Positions 8,813-17,564 are shown, numbered from the stretch's first letter. The stretch is DNA of 64,000 nt from Solimicrobium sp040544425 (GCA_040544425.1 JBEONO010000009.1:1-64000); one strand, 5' to 3'. A program made the numbers and translations. Notes: a model not told the origin generated them from the letters alone.

Positions 8813-9409
8813 TTAGATGCGTGTCTTTGGCGACTTGCGGCGGGTGAGCGCGCCGATCAATGCCAGGCCAACGCCCAACATCAGGATCGAGTCGGGTTCT
8901 GGTACCGGGGCAACCTGCACGGTGATTGAAGTTGGATCGAGAACGATCTGCGATGGGCCAGTCTCCAGGGCGGTCAGCACAGCGTGGCCGCTGGCCAGAC
9001 TTGCCAGCTGCGCGGCATTGAATACGTAGGACCAAGACACGTCGGCGTTGTTCGATGCTGCCTCGCAGCTGGAGTCGCACACTGCAACTGCGACGTTATT
9101 GAGAAACAGATTGACTGGCGCTGTGCCGCTGGCCAATGCATTGCTGCCAAAGTTGCCGGACAGCGAAGCACCGCTGATGGTGTTATTGCCTGGTACGGTA
9201 AAGTCGAATTCACCAATCACGACCGTGGTGAAAATACTGTCAGCCGGTGCGCTGTAGTAAGTCACGCCGTCGGTGGACTGATTGGTCGGGCTGAAGCCAC
9301 TGCTGGTATTGATGGTGCCGGTAATGGTGCCAGCATGGGCGAAACCGGTGGACAGCAGGGCGGCCAGGACTGCGAGACTTAGCTTGGGTAAAACCGTGTT
9401 CTTACGCAT
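8813..9409 (-). CDS. PEP-CTERM sorted exported protein
   Basis: A 198-aa protein with an N-terminal signal peptide (cut near FAHA) and a classical C-terminal PEP-CTERM signal: VPEPDS, a hydrophobic helix, then the basic tail RRKSPKTR. Such proteins are processed by an exosortase in bacteria that make exopolysaccharide. The middle 140 residues are Ser/Thr/Asn-rich with beta character and one Cys pair (VCDSSCEA). The start at 9409 is chosen because a good TAGGAGT site precedes it and the signal peptide begins there. The in-frame extension to 9496 is not signal-like. The exosortase gene is not in this window. It is the first gene of a probable pair with the phosphatase-like gene. Confidence 0.9.
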   Translation of the reverse strand: MRKNTVLPKLSLAVLAALLSTGFAHAGTITGTINTSSGFSPTNQSTDGVTYYSAPADSIFTTVVIGEFDFTVPGNNTISGASLSGNFGSNALASGTAPVNLFLNNVAVAVCDSSCEAASNNADVSWSYVFNAAQLASLASGHAVLTALETGPSQIVLDPTSITVQVAPVPEPDSILMLGVGLALIGALTRRKSPKTRI

Positions 9410-9720
9410 TCTTTTACTCCTATGAATTTGACTGAAAATTCGGATTGGGGTCGATGCCGCACAGGTATGGCAGACTGCCAACAGTGCCGAAATCACTGTT
9501 GACTCGCGCTAATTTACGCCCCAATTGTGGCGATCGTTGTCTCTGCGCGCGCACCAGGTATAGGCCGTTTGGCACCTTGATGTAGTCCGAACTAACCCTG
9601 ATGCCGCGTAGCAACTGATTTCTTGCAAATACCCTGTTTAGGGCATGGAATAATGTTGATCAAGTCTGTATGCTTGGCAGTCCGATTAAATTTTGCCGGT
9701 ATTTCATTCAGGAGAAATAA
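9410..9720. other. Divergent intergenic region
   Basis: These 311 bases separate the PEP-CTERM gene (minus) from the beta-lactamase-like gene (plus) and should hold promoters for both. Short open frames here have no protein-like features. I see no clear hairpin or operator. A strong AGGAGAAATAA ribosome site sits just before 9721. Confidence 0.4.
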
Positions 9721-10929
9721 ATGAGCCATCTTGCCTTGGACTGCAGCTCGCTTGCAGGAATCGCAGTTCCTCGACGAAGTCAAAGCAGGGTCGCCAACCT
9801 TCGTCCCATCAATAAAATCGGCGGAGCTGTCTTGACAGTCTCACTGCTGGCTTTGTCACCGAGCCTTGTTCTTGGACAGACAATTTCAGTGATGGACACG
9901 CTCGGGCGCGTCGTTGAAAAGGCGAAAGCTGGAGGCTTGCAGTCAGCAGAAATCGTATTGTCCGAGCGGAATGGCGCCACTGCAGATCAGGCTTTCGGGG
10001 CCGCTGACCGTGTAACCGGGCGGCGTATCGAAGTTGGCACCGACTGGTTGTGGGCTTCGGTCACCAAGCAAATCACCGCGGTGCTGATTTTGCAGTTTGT
10101 CGAGGACGGCAAGTTATCGCTGGAAGGCACAATCAAAACTTATTTGCCCGAATTCGGCCTCGCGCATGGTGATCAGATTTCGGTAAGGCAGTTACTCCAG
10201 CACGTCTCTGGTCTTGCCAATCCGGATGACACCAAGGCAGACGTCAATGGGGTGCCCGGGTTCTACTCTGAAATGCATCCGGACATCAGCAATTTGTCAC
10301 AGGCTGTCGGCTTTTGTGCCGGGGTGCCGAAATCACAACCCGGTGAGAAATTTGAATACAACAACTGCGATTATCTGGTGCTCGGGGGAATACTGGAAAA
10401 ATTAACCGGCAAAAGTTTCGACGCCTTGGTGTCGGAACGCATCTCCAAACCCTTGGGATTGAAATCAGTGCGCAGTTCAGGCAATGGCATGACCAGGCGA
10501 GCAATTGGCTACACCACTGACGGCAAGCCATATCCGCCCGTTAACGTCGCCAATTTTGCTGCTGCAGGCGGATTGATCGGCAGCGCGAGTGATTTGATGA
10601 AATTCGATCTTGGTTTGCTGGGCGGTAAATTAGTCAGCAGTGAAAGTCTGGCGATGCTCTGGAAAGGTGATCCAAAACTGGGTTATGAAGCGCTCGGTGT
10701 CTGGTCGTTTCCGGCCCGTCTTGCAGGTTGCGGGGAGCCGGTCAGACTCATCGAGCGCCGTGGTGATGTTGCCGGAATTCAGGTTCGTAACGTCATTGCT
10801 CCGGATCAGGGTCGTGCAATCGTCCTGTTTACCAATGACGACAGCATTGAGTTCGGTGAGGTGTGGCAAGGCAAAGGACTGTCCTATGACATGCTCTCGG
10901 CGGCGTTTTGTTCCAGCGGCGAACATTGA
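9721..10929 (+). CDS. Serine beta-lactamase-like hydrolase (class C / EstB family)
   Basis: A 402-aa exported serine hydrolase of the beta-lactamase/penicillin-binding-protein fold. A long n-region precedes a hydrophobic signal helix (about residues 33-52). The catalytic SxxK motif is S113-V-T-K116 and the second motif YxN is Y213-N-N215. The downstream glycine-rich region (AAGGLIGSASDLMKF) is typical of the beta-lactamase-related (Pfam Beta-lactamase) family. Such proteins are esterases, D-aminopeptidases or peptidases as often as true beta-lactamases, so resistance should not be assumed. The start at 9721 is supported by an ideal AGGAG site. The gene is monocistronic. Confidence 0.88.
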   Translation: MSHLALDCSSLAGIAVPRRSQSRVANLRPINKIGGAVLTVSLLALSPSLVLGQTISVMDTLGRVVEKAKAGGLQSAEIVLSERNGATADQAFGAADRVTGRRIEVGTDWLWASVTKQITAVLILQFVEDGKLSLEGTIKTYLPEFGLAHGDQISVRQLLQHVSGLANPDDTKADVNGVPGFYSEMHPDISNLSQAVGFCAGVPKSQPGEKFEYNNCDYLVLGGILEKLTGKSFDALVSERISKPLGLKSVRSSGNGMTRRAIGYTTDGKPYPPVNVANFAAAGGLIGSASDLMKFDLGLLGGKLVSSESLAMLWKGDPKLGYEALGVWSFPARLAGCGEPVRLIERRGDVAGIQVRNVIAPDQGRAIVLFTNDDSIEFGEVWQGKGLSYDMLSAAFCSSGEH

Positions 10930-10960
10930 AAGTCGCACAGGGTAAATTGATTCAATACGA

Positions 10961-10984
10961 AAGGCAGGCCCGCTGCGCTGCCTT
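10961..10984 (+). terminator. Weak terminator-like hairpin
   Basis: AAGGCAG (10961-10967) pairs with CTGCCTT (10978-10984), 32 bases after the hydrolase gene. The U-tract is poor, so it may only stabilise the 3' end. Confidence 0.3.
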
Positions 10985-11146
10985 GCTTGACAGTGCAATA
11001 TCTCGCCACATGACGCTTATTTACGACAGATCTTGCCCACATGCTCATGTTTATTTAAATTCTTAAAAGAAATATTGCCCAAAATCATCTATTTGGGATG
11101 GATTCGTCGTACGCTGTCGTGACCAGTCAAAAAATTGAGGTCAACA

Positions 11147-11545
11147 TTGAAAACGACGAATAAATATGTAGCGTATTTGTGTCCCTGTGACAGTGGCAAG
11201 GCGTTCAAACAGTGCTGCAGGCGCCTGGTACTTGAGGAACCGGATCACGCGCCAGTCAGAACCGGATCGGTCAGCGATACGCTTCGTCTGGCCGTTGAAC
11301 TCCACAACTCAGGTCGGATCCAGCAGGCCTCGTCGGCCTATCATGCAATACTGCTGGCCAACCCGGATCATCCAGATGCCTTGCAGCGCCTCGGTGACAT
11401 TGCCTACCAATCGGGCAAGCATGAACTGGCCGTCGAATATTTCAAATCAATGCTGGATCTGACACTGTCCAATTCTGGCCTCGCGTGGGCACAGGAGGCT
11501 GGCATCACAGGTCAGGACAATCGCGCTGTTGGATTTCAAGACTGA
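11147..11545 (+). CDS. SEC-C motif and TPR-like protein
   Basis: A 132-aa cytoplasmic protein. It begins with a zinc-binding SEC-C motif (CPCDSGKAFKQCC), similar to the SecA C-terminal tail. About 85 residues of tetratricopeptide-like helices follow (ELHNSGRIQQASSAYHAILLANPDHPDALQRLGD and a second repeat). SEC-C modules bind zinc and often contact SecB or ribosomes; TPR repeats bind proteins. The reading frame has no ATG start. I choose TTG at 11147 because GAGG lies six bases before it; another TTG at 11135 is possible. The family is recognisable but the partner is not. Confidence 0.72.
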   Translation: MKTTNKYVAYLCPCDSGKAFKQCCRRLVLEEPDHAPVRTGSVSDTLRLAVELHNSGRIQQASSAYHAILLANPDHPDALQRLGDIAYQSGKHELAVEYFKSMLDLTLSNSGLAWAQEAGITGQDNRAVGFQD

Positions 11546-11642
11546 AATTTCCTGAATTGGTGGTAACCCTGGCTTGGCAGCGTTACAGTAGTGCTGTTTC
11601 CAAGTTCTATTTACCATTCGATTTCCTTTTTTTGAAAGTGCC

Positions 11643-12545
11643 ATGCATCCTACTCCCCCACCTTTGCGAATTTGTCTGGCTGCCAACCGTGCGCATCAAG
11701 ATGATCCAAATTCTGCTTTAGTCCAATTGCTGCGGGGCGGGCAAGCCGCGATCGAAGAGCATTTAAAACCGCATTTCATTATTGTCGGCAGAACGCTGGA
11801 CGCGATTCGCAGCCATGGTTTGCTGCCGAATTATCCTTCGATTGAACGCTTTCCTTACGGCCGCGAGGGTGGTCTGATGATGCTGGTGTCGCGGGTGGTT
11901 GATCCTGATCCTGCCAGGGCCCTGGATGCAGTGATCTATCTGATGGACCCGGTTGATCCTTCGTCGACCTTTCCGGAAGCGCTGGCATTAAAGCGCCAAT
12001 GCATTATTCACGGCAAACCGTTTTTATCGACATTGGCAGGCGCGCGCGAGTGGCTGGAGCTGGAAGCGGTGGCGCGTGGTGCTGCGCCTGATCCGAATCT
12101 GGATAGCCAATTTGATTTTGAAAGCGACAGTATCGCTTTGATTGCGCACGACGCGCTGAAGGATCGGATGCTGGCCCTGGTGGAACAGAATTTCGAAATA
12201 CTGAATCGTTTTAAAATGCGCTACGCCACCGGTACGACCGGCGGCCTGCTGAATCAATTGGCGCAAAAAATCAAAGGCGAGGAAGCAGGGCGCAATTGGG
12301 TCACGGCATTTCGCAGCGGGCCGCTGGGTGGTGATGCGCAGATCGCGGAGCTGGTTCTGAACCGTCAATGCAGTCGCATCTTATTTCTGGAAGATCCGCA
12401 CGTGGCGCGTCAGCATGAAGCCGATATCCAGCTGCTGGACCGCGCCGCCCGTACGGTCACCGAGTACGCATCGTGTCGCAGTGATGTCAATGGCGTGCAG
12501 CACTGGCTTAAATTACTGACTTTGCGCGGGAAGATGCGCGCTTGA
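11643..12545 (+). CDS. mgsA: Methylglyoxal synthase with an extra N-terminal domain
   Basis: A 300-aa protein whose C-terminal half (about 160-295) is methylglyoxal synthase, which converts dihydroxyacetone phosphate to methylglyoxal and phosphate. All diagnostic sites are visible: H169-D170 (IALIAHD), the phosphate-binding GTTGG (197-201), GPLGGD with D231, and DPHVARQHEAD with H258 and D261. These correspond to His19, Asp71, His98 and Asp101 of E. coli MgsA. MgsA is normally about 150 residues. Here the first 150 residues resemble a second, decayed copy of the same fold: a RICLAAN strand, GREGGLMMLVSR where GPLGGDxQIAxLV belongs, and AVIYLMDPVDPSSTFPEALALKR. That half lacks GTTGG and the key Asp/His. 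It is probably structural or regulatory. Confidence 0.85.
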   Translation: MHPTPPPLRICLAANRAHQDDPNSALVQLLRGGQAAIEEHLKPHFIIVGRTLDAIRSHGLLPNYPSIERFPYGREGGLMMLVSRVVDPDPARALDAVIYLMDPVDPSSTFPEALALKRQCIIHGKPFLSTLAGAREWLELEAVARGAAPDPNLDSQFDFESDSIALIAHDALKDRMLALVEQNFEILNRFKMRYATGTTGGLLNQLAQKIKGEEAGRNWVTAFRSGPLGGDAQIAELVLNRQCSRILFLEDPHVARQHEADIQLLDRAARTVTEYASCRSDVNGVQHWLKLLTLRGKMRA

Positions 12546-12651
12546 ACCGTCGTGGTGTCCTGCAAGCCGCAGGTGGGGATTGGAGCGACAACACCGTGAA
12601 GGTTGCCCATGCTCGTCAGTATTTAAAAAATACAGCGGAACTTTTTAAAGG

Positions 12652-13791
12652 TCAGCTACTTTTTTGAGCACCATCCGCATCGACCTCCATCGTCGACTTT
12701 AACCATTCAGCGAGTTGCGGATCCTCAATTTCATAGTTGCCCATATCCTGCCGGTAGATGATCTGATCTGCCAGCAAACGTTCAATGGCCCCCTGCACCT
12801 GACGGGTAGTGACGTCAACGCCCAGGCGCGTTGAATACGTCGCCAGGGACTGTTCTCCATACAAAGAAATTTTACCGACGACAGCGCGCACCACTTCCCG
12901 GTCCAACGCGCGCATCAACTCGAACTGTTCGACATACCCGGAATTGGCTCTGGACTGGTGCAGGATAAATTCAACCGCGCCAACAATATCGGTGGTGCCA
13001 GCTTCCATGAGCGCCAGCAAGGCTTCCCGGTACAAGCCCGGCGTGAATCCGGTAGTGGCGAACGCCAGACGGGATTTTTTAACCGGCAATTTGCGCCCGG
13101 TTGCACTTTTAAACCGCTCTGACATGAAATCAACAAATTCATCGCCCAGATCAGGAAAATTGGTGCTCTGGCTAAACTGGAACAAGGGCGCTTTGATTTG
13201 AGAAAACATCAGCTGCAAGCGATTTCTCGACGAACCGGTAAAGATTGATTTCACCTTTTCTTTGCGCGTATCCAGACAGCTGCGCAGTGCGGCCACGATA
13301 TCGTGGAACTCTGGCTTGGCCAGGTGCTGGATTTCATCCAGCGCTAACAACACTTTGCCTTTGGATGCCTTGATTACACCGTCCATTAATTTTGGCAGTA
13401 TCAGCAGCACCTGCTCCTGCTCAGCCGTTTTCGCGGCATCCACCGATGTTTTGAGCTTGCCCAACGGTGGCACTGACAGTTCCATGGAACCCGATGCCCG
13501 GTTTAACGCCTTGCCCAGTTTCTGCCCGAGGCTGCGCGGTTTCGCCGCCTCCAGCAGTGCCGCATTTAACGCCGCTACCGGATCATTGCGATTTTCCCAC
13601 ATGGAGCAATACACCACCCGGTAGCCGCGCTGTTCAGCCATAGGTAACAGATCTTCACGCAGAAATTCGGTTTTTCCTTTTTTCCTCGGGGCGAAAATTA
13701 CCTTGGAGGGCATGAGGCCGATTTCAAGACTATCGAGATAGAAGCCGGCCAGTTCTTCTCTGGAGTAGTGCCAGTTCAACGCAGATTCCAT
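12652..13791 (-). CDS. Orphan P-loop ATPase with C-terminal winged helix
   Basis: A 379-aa cytoplasmic ATPase of the AAA/STAND-like class. The Walker A is APRKKGKTE (about residues 34-42), with Ala in place of the usual first Gly. Walker B is VLLALDEIQHL, and a sensor-1-like SIFTGSSRNRL follows. Residues about 245-300 form a helical lid, and residues about 305-365 look like a winged helix (LATYSTRLGVDVTTRQVQGAIERLLADQIIYRQ), so it may bind DNA or a partner protein. It is not a recognised replication or phage protein. The promoter region carries a symmetric array of GGTAATT boxes, which suggests tight, perhaps autogenous, control. It lies 90 bases downstream of the dikinase-like gene on the same strand. 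Confidence 0.7.
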   Translation of the reverse strand: MESALNWHYSREELAGFYLDSLEIGLMPSKVIFAPRKKGKTEFLREDLLPMAEQRGYRVVYCSMWENRNDPVAALNAALLEAAKPRSLGQKLGKALNRASGSMELSVPPLGKLKTSVDAAKTAEQEQVLLILPKLMDGVIKASKGKVLLALDEIQHLAKPEFHDIVAALRSCLDTRKEKVKSIFTGSSRNRLQLMFSQIKAPLFQFSQSTNFPDLGDEFVDFMSERFKSATGRKLPVKKSRLAFATTGFTPGLYREALLALMEAGTTDIVGAVEFILHQSRANSGYVEQFELMRALDREVVRAVVGKISLYGEQSLATYSTRLGVDVTTRQVQGAIERLLADQIIYRQDMGNYEIEDPQLAEWLKSTMEVDADGAQKSS

Positions 13792-13820
13792 GTCAGTGCC
13801 CAGGTGCTTGTTGATTGCGC

Positions 13821-13882
13821 AATTTTACCTTTAATTACCCAATTTTTGGTAATTACCTTTTTTATGGTAATTTTAGGTAATT
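13821..13882 (-). promoter_or_regulatory. Symmetric GGTAATT operator array
   Basis: The 90-base gap before the ATPase gene carries five boxes: TACC (13826-13829), AATTACC (13833-13839), the perfect palindrome GGTAATTACC (13848-13857), GGTAATT (13866-13872) and GGTAATT (13876-13882). All are arranged around one dyad centre at 13852.5. The outer pairs mirror each other exactly in position. This looks like a multi-site operator for an oligomeric DNA-binding protein. Confidence 0.65.
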
Positions 13883-15624
13883 CAACGGAGAGAAAGAGGC
13901 AAGGTGGGCTTTGGCTGGCCAATCTGAGCCTCGATGCTGTCGCGCAGCGACTTCAGGCGCGCCAATAAATCTTCTGGATAATCCGTTTCGGTCTTGATGG
14001 TTCCGGCGTAAATGTCTCCGCTGTTGCCATCCAGGGTGAGCAGTTCTCCTTCGTGATAGATCGCGTCGCCAAATTTGATGGTGCGGGTCGTGGTATCGAT
14101 TTGCAGATCGGCGCAACCCACCAGACAGACCGTACCTAACTGACGCGCGATCACCGCAGCATGGGAGGTGCGCGCACCGCGTGCGGTAAGCAGGCCTTTG
14201 GCCAGTTCCAGCGCTGCCAGGTCGGCCGTCTCTGCATCGCGCCTGACCAGGATGATGTCGACCCCTGCGCCGTGTCGCGCCTTGACACGTGCTTCGTCAA
14301 GGGCGATTTCACCGGTGGCGATGCCGCTGCTTGCCGTGGCAGCGCGTCCCAATGATTTTGGCGCCATGCCGTTCTCGGCAATGATGCGGCTGGACGCCAG
14401 ATTTTCCCGATCAATGCCGGCCGTACGAGCGCTTGCCGTGGCGTGGTCGATGATGCCTTCGTCAAACAGATCGAGCGCGATGCGTGCCTGGGCGCGTGGA
14501 GTGCGTTTGCCGTCGCGGCTTTGCAGCATAAATAATTTGCCGTCTTCGACGGTAAATTCGAAGTCCTGCATATCGTGAAATGCCTGTTCGATTTTTGCGG
14601 CGGCATGTTCCAGTTCAAGCCAGACAGCGGGCAAAATTGTCGACAGTTCTTCGTGACCCTGGGCGCTGCGCCGTCCGGAAACCACGTCTTCGCCTTGTGC
14701 ATTGAATAAAAAATCCACCCACAAGGCGCGCTCGCCGCTGGCCGGATCGCGGGTAAAGCCGACACCGGCGCCGGAGCGGCCGCCCGCATTGCCGAACACC
14801 ATATTCTGTACGGTCACTGCCGTACCGATTGCATCCGATATTTTTTTCAGGCGCCGGTACTCGCTGGCTTTGGCAGAGTTCCACGATGCCAGCACTGCGC
14901 CGATCGCACCGGATAATTGTTGTTCTGGCTGTTGTGGAAACGGATGGCCGGCTGTCTGTGCGTACAGCTCAAGGTAGCGGTGTGTCAGCTGGCGCAATTC
15001 GATAAAGTCGAGATCATCGCAATCTCGTGCGCCAAATAATTCGGTATTGGCTGATTCAAACACTGCAGCAGGCAGGTTGGCCACGACCTCGCCATAGGTG
15101 GCAACCAGTCGCCGGTAGGCGTCCCAGGCCAGGCGCGGGTTGCCCGTCAATCGCACCAGGCCGCTGATGGTGGCATCACACAAACCGATATTGAGCAGGG
15201 TTTCCATCATGCCCGGCATCGATACTGCAGCGCCTGAGCGCACGGACAGTAACAACGGACGAGCGGCATCGCCAAACGCCAGCCCGGTTGCCGCTTCGAG
15301 TGCAGTGAGGCCAACGCGCCAGACTTCCGGGGTGGCGGCACGATCGCGCGATGCGGGATTGACGCTGTAGTCGGTGCCAAGCACGAACGCGGGCGGCACC
15401 GGCAATCCCAGTTCAGTCATGCGCAACAGGTTCCATGCCTTGAATCCCATAGTCTGCCCGGATGCGCCGGTGAGGGTCTTGGTGGCACAGCCAATCAGGT
15501 ACATTTGCGCTGGCAGGTCAACCACAACGCTGGTCGGCTTGGTCGTATTGGGCAAAGGCGTTTGTGGTGCAGCTTCCGGCGATCCGGTTTCGTGCCTGCT
15601 GTGCTGTTGATGATGTTTTCTCAT
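13882..15624 (-). CDS. Dikinase-like protein: PPDK without PEP-binding domain
   Basis: A 580-aa protein with the N-terminal ATP-grasp and swivelling phosphohistidine domains of pyruvate phosphate dikinase but no C-terminal PEP/pyruvate barrel. PPDK is normally 870-950 residues. Clear PPDK signatures appear in order: GFKAWNLLRMTELGLPVPPAF, SVRSGAAVSMPGMMETLLNIG, TVQNMVFGNAGGRSGAGVGF, FNAQGEDVVSG, DFEFTVEDGKLFMLQSR, and the phosphohistidine loop GARTSHAAVIARQLG with H488. The protein ends about 90 residues after that His, with a short basic tail. Phosphoryl transfer from ATP to His looks possible, but the acceptor site must come from another protein. Its start overlaps the upstream gene's stop by one base (TGATG), which implies translational coupling. 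PEP synthase (ppsA) is elsewhere in this window. Confidence 0.82.
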   Translation of the reverse strand: MRKHHQQHSRHETGSPEAAPQTPLPNTTKPTSVVVDLPAQMYLIGCATKTLTGASGQTMGFKAWNLLRMTELGLPVPPAFVLGTDYSVNPASRDRAATPEVWRVGLTALEAATGLAFGDAARPLLLSVRSGAAVSMPGMMETLLNIGLCDATISGLVRLTGNPRLAWDAYRRLVATYGEVVANLPAAVFESANTELFGARDCDDLDFIELRQLTHRYLELYAQTAGHPFPQQPEQQLSGAIGAVLASWNSAKASEYRRLKKISDAIGTAVTVQNMVFGNAGGRSGAGVGFTRDPASGERALWVDFLFNAQGEDVVSGRRSAQGHEELSTILPAVWLELEHAAAKIEQAFHDMQDFEFTVEDGKLFMLQSRDGKRTPRAQARIALDLFDEGIIDHATASARTAGIDRENLASSRIIAENGMAPKSLGRAATASSGIATGEIALDEARVKARHGAGVDIILVRRDAETADLAALELAKGLLTARGARTSHAAVIARQLGTVCLVGCADLQIDTTTRTIKFGDAIYHEGELLTLDGNSGDIYAGTIKTETDYPEDLLARLKSLRDSIEAQIGQPKPTLPLSLR

Positions 15625-17564
15625 CAGCGTGCTCCGGTCTTGTCGAACACGACATCGCGTAATGCGTAACCGGCGACCAGCAGATAATCGGAGGCTGCTT
15701 CCAGTGTGTTGGCCAGATCGGTGGCGAGCATCATTGAGGCGGCGTCGTGCAGTTCATTGAGAATCACGCGCCGGGCGTCGCGCAGCAGCACGTCGCATTC
15801 CCGTTCGGCCTGAAACACGCGCCAGGTGACGTTGAGAAAAGCATCGTTTTCGCGAGCGGCACTGGCGCGATTCAGGACGCGCGCAATTTCTACCGCTTTG
15901 ACGTGGTCCTGGGTGGCATGCAGAACAGTAGTGGCCAGTCGCTCCAGCACGGTGTGCACTTTGTTGTTCCAACCCTGTTGATGCCCGTCGGCGATCAGAC
16001 TGAACAGATAGGCGGCTTCTTCCAGTGCGTCGGCGACATCGTCGGCGCGTTCGATCAGATATTCAAACGGTTTCCAGCGCGGTTGGCGGTCGGCCTGTTC
16101 GCGCACGCGCATGACCAGGTGGTCGGCGCTGCGTTCCCATTGCTTGGCGCGCTCGGCAAGATGGGTGGCGGCTTTGTGCGAGCGTTCCACGTTGTGAATC
16201 AGGCCGTCGCTGATCGCCTGGGCAAGGGAATGGCAGTAACCGGCATGTTCGGCAAGAATATCGAATTCGGCGTGGCGACTGAGCATTTGTCGCGACAGCA
16301 GCATCCGGACCTGATCGCCAACCATCGCACCCGGTTGCCCGTTGCGCAAGGCGTCGCAAGCCAGACTTAACACTGCGACCAAAAATGCGCGCGCGTCGTC
16401 GGATCCGAGCACCACGTCAAGACGATCGCCAATCCGGAAGGTTCCTTCGGATACCGATTGCATCGCATCAAACACCAGCGTTTCCGCGCCGAGCTGCAGC
16501 CAGGCCCGATGCCCGACATCCTGCCTGGCAGCTTCATCGAGGATGGCCAGCGCATCGGCTTTTTTAACCAGGAGCTGCAGCCGTTTGCGCGCCCGGTTCC
16601 AGTCGATCAGAAACACAATGCGTGAGGCGATGCCTTCCAACGCCTGCATCAGCGCGGGCTGGTTGTCCAGCTCGAAACGGGCATTGCCGACAAAGTAGGT
16701 GACGCCGTCGTTGAGCTTGGCGTCATTGCGTGATTCGGCCTCTGACCATTTGGCGCCAAACGGATTCAACAGTTTTTGGAAAAATTCCAGACGGCCGCGA
16801 TGCAGGTCGGAGTAAATCAGCGTGATGGCGTTGTTGGCCACTTGCAGCACCAGTACATGGGCGCCATTGGTGCCAATATCGTTTTGCAGCAGCAGTCGCT
16901 CACCGTCGCGGGTGGCAGCGGTATCTAATCCGGGATGATTGAATTTGAGCAGCGCCGTGCGGTTCAGGCCGCGCATAAATGCGGTGACAAGTTCATGGTC
17001 GCCAGCGCCGAGTTGCCAGACATGGGCGCCATCAATCAATTCCGAAGCGAAGTCGCTGGCCATATGGTTGAGCAGTTTATGCAGGTCCATGACCAACAGG
17101 TGCAGACTGTCGCCGTCTCCTTTGTCGCCGTGGGTGAGTTCCTTGATCTGTGCTTCGGTGATCCGGTCCGGTGTCACCTTGGCCAGCCAGTCCAGCCAGT
17201 TTTTGACGCGCAGGCCCAACTTGGCATCGCTGCGTTTGCTGTCCAAAACCGGGCGCGCCATGATGGACAGGTCATCGGCAAAACAGATCAACAGTTTTGG
17301 CAGGTCGGCGCTGACCAGTTCTCCTTCAACCAGCCGTGCGGCACGGGCCAGCTCTCCTGGCCAAGGTTCGTTAATGCCGGCGGCGCGGATATCGATAGTC
17401 AGATCCGGTACGGTGCGTTCCGGATGTCTGGCATGGCTTGCAGCGGCCTGCAGTACCGTGAGATAGACCTTTAACCGGTCGTTGGCGCGCAGGGCTGCGG
17501 TAACCCGGCCCGGTAATAATAATTCTCCTTGGCCCAGAGATTCTACTGCCAGTGATTTTTCCAT
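15624..17564 (-). CDS. Large protein with C-terminal PhoU/DUF47-like domain
   Basis: A 646-aa cytoplasmic protein of unrecognised overall family. The last ~220 residues (about 425-646) are all-helical, with acidic/His pairs typical of PhoU/DUF47 phosphate regulators: ERSADHLVMRVREQAD, EYLIERADDVADALEEAA and LLRDARRVILNELHDAA. The first 400 residues are mixed alpha/beta, with no P-loop or other signature that I can place. The start at 17564 is preferred because CAGGGAAG precedes it; an in-frame ATG at 17603 has no ribosome site. The stop overlaps the dikinase-like start, so the two products are probably made in equal amounts and act together. A phosphate or phosphoryl-transfer role is an inference. 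Confidence 0.7.
   Translation of the reverse strand: MEKSLAVESLGQGELLLPGRVTAALRANDRLKVYLTVLQAAASHARHPERTVPDLTIDIRAAGINEPWPGELARAARLVEGELVSADLPKLLICFADDLSIMARPVLDSKRSDAKLGLRVKNWLDWLAKVTPDRITEAQIKELTHGDKGDGDSLHLLVMDLHKLLNHMASDFASELIDGAHVWQLGAGDHELVTAFMRGLNRTALLKFNHPGLDTAATRDGERLLLQNDIGTNGAHVLVLQVANNAITLIYSDLHRGRLEFFQKLLNPFGAKWSEAESRNDAKLNDGVTYFVGNARFELDNQPALMQALEGIASRIVFLIDWNRARKRLQLLVKKADALAILDEAARQDVGHRAWLQLGAETLVFDAMQSVSEGTFRIGDRLDVVLGSDDARAFLVAVLSLACDALRNGQPGAMVGDQVRMLLSRQMLSRHAEFDILAEHAGYCHSLAQAISDGLIHNVERSHKAATHLAERAKQWERSADHLVMRVREQADRQPRWKPFEYLIERADDVADALEEAAYLFSLIADGHQQGWNNKVHTVLERLATTVLHATQDHVKAVEIARVLNRASAARENDAFLNVTWRVFQAERECDVLLRDARRVILNELHDAASMMLATDLANTLEAASDYLLVAGYALRDVVFDKTGAR

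Noticed and set aside
9721..10929. Antibiotic-resistance beta-lactamase
   Set aside because: SxxK and YxN are shared with esterases and peptidases of the same fold, and no AmpR-like regulator is present, so only a beta-lactamase-like hydrolase is claimed.
13882..15624. Frameshifted or broken PPDK pseudogene
   Set aside because: The frame is intact, ends with its own tail, and is translationally coupled to its partner. No remnants of the PEP domain are seen in the 90 bases downstream.
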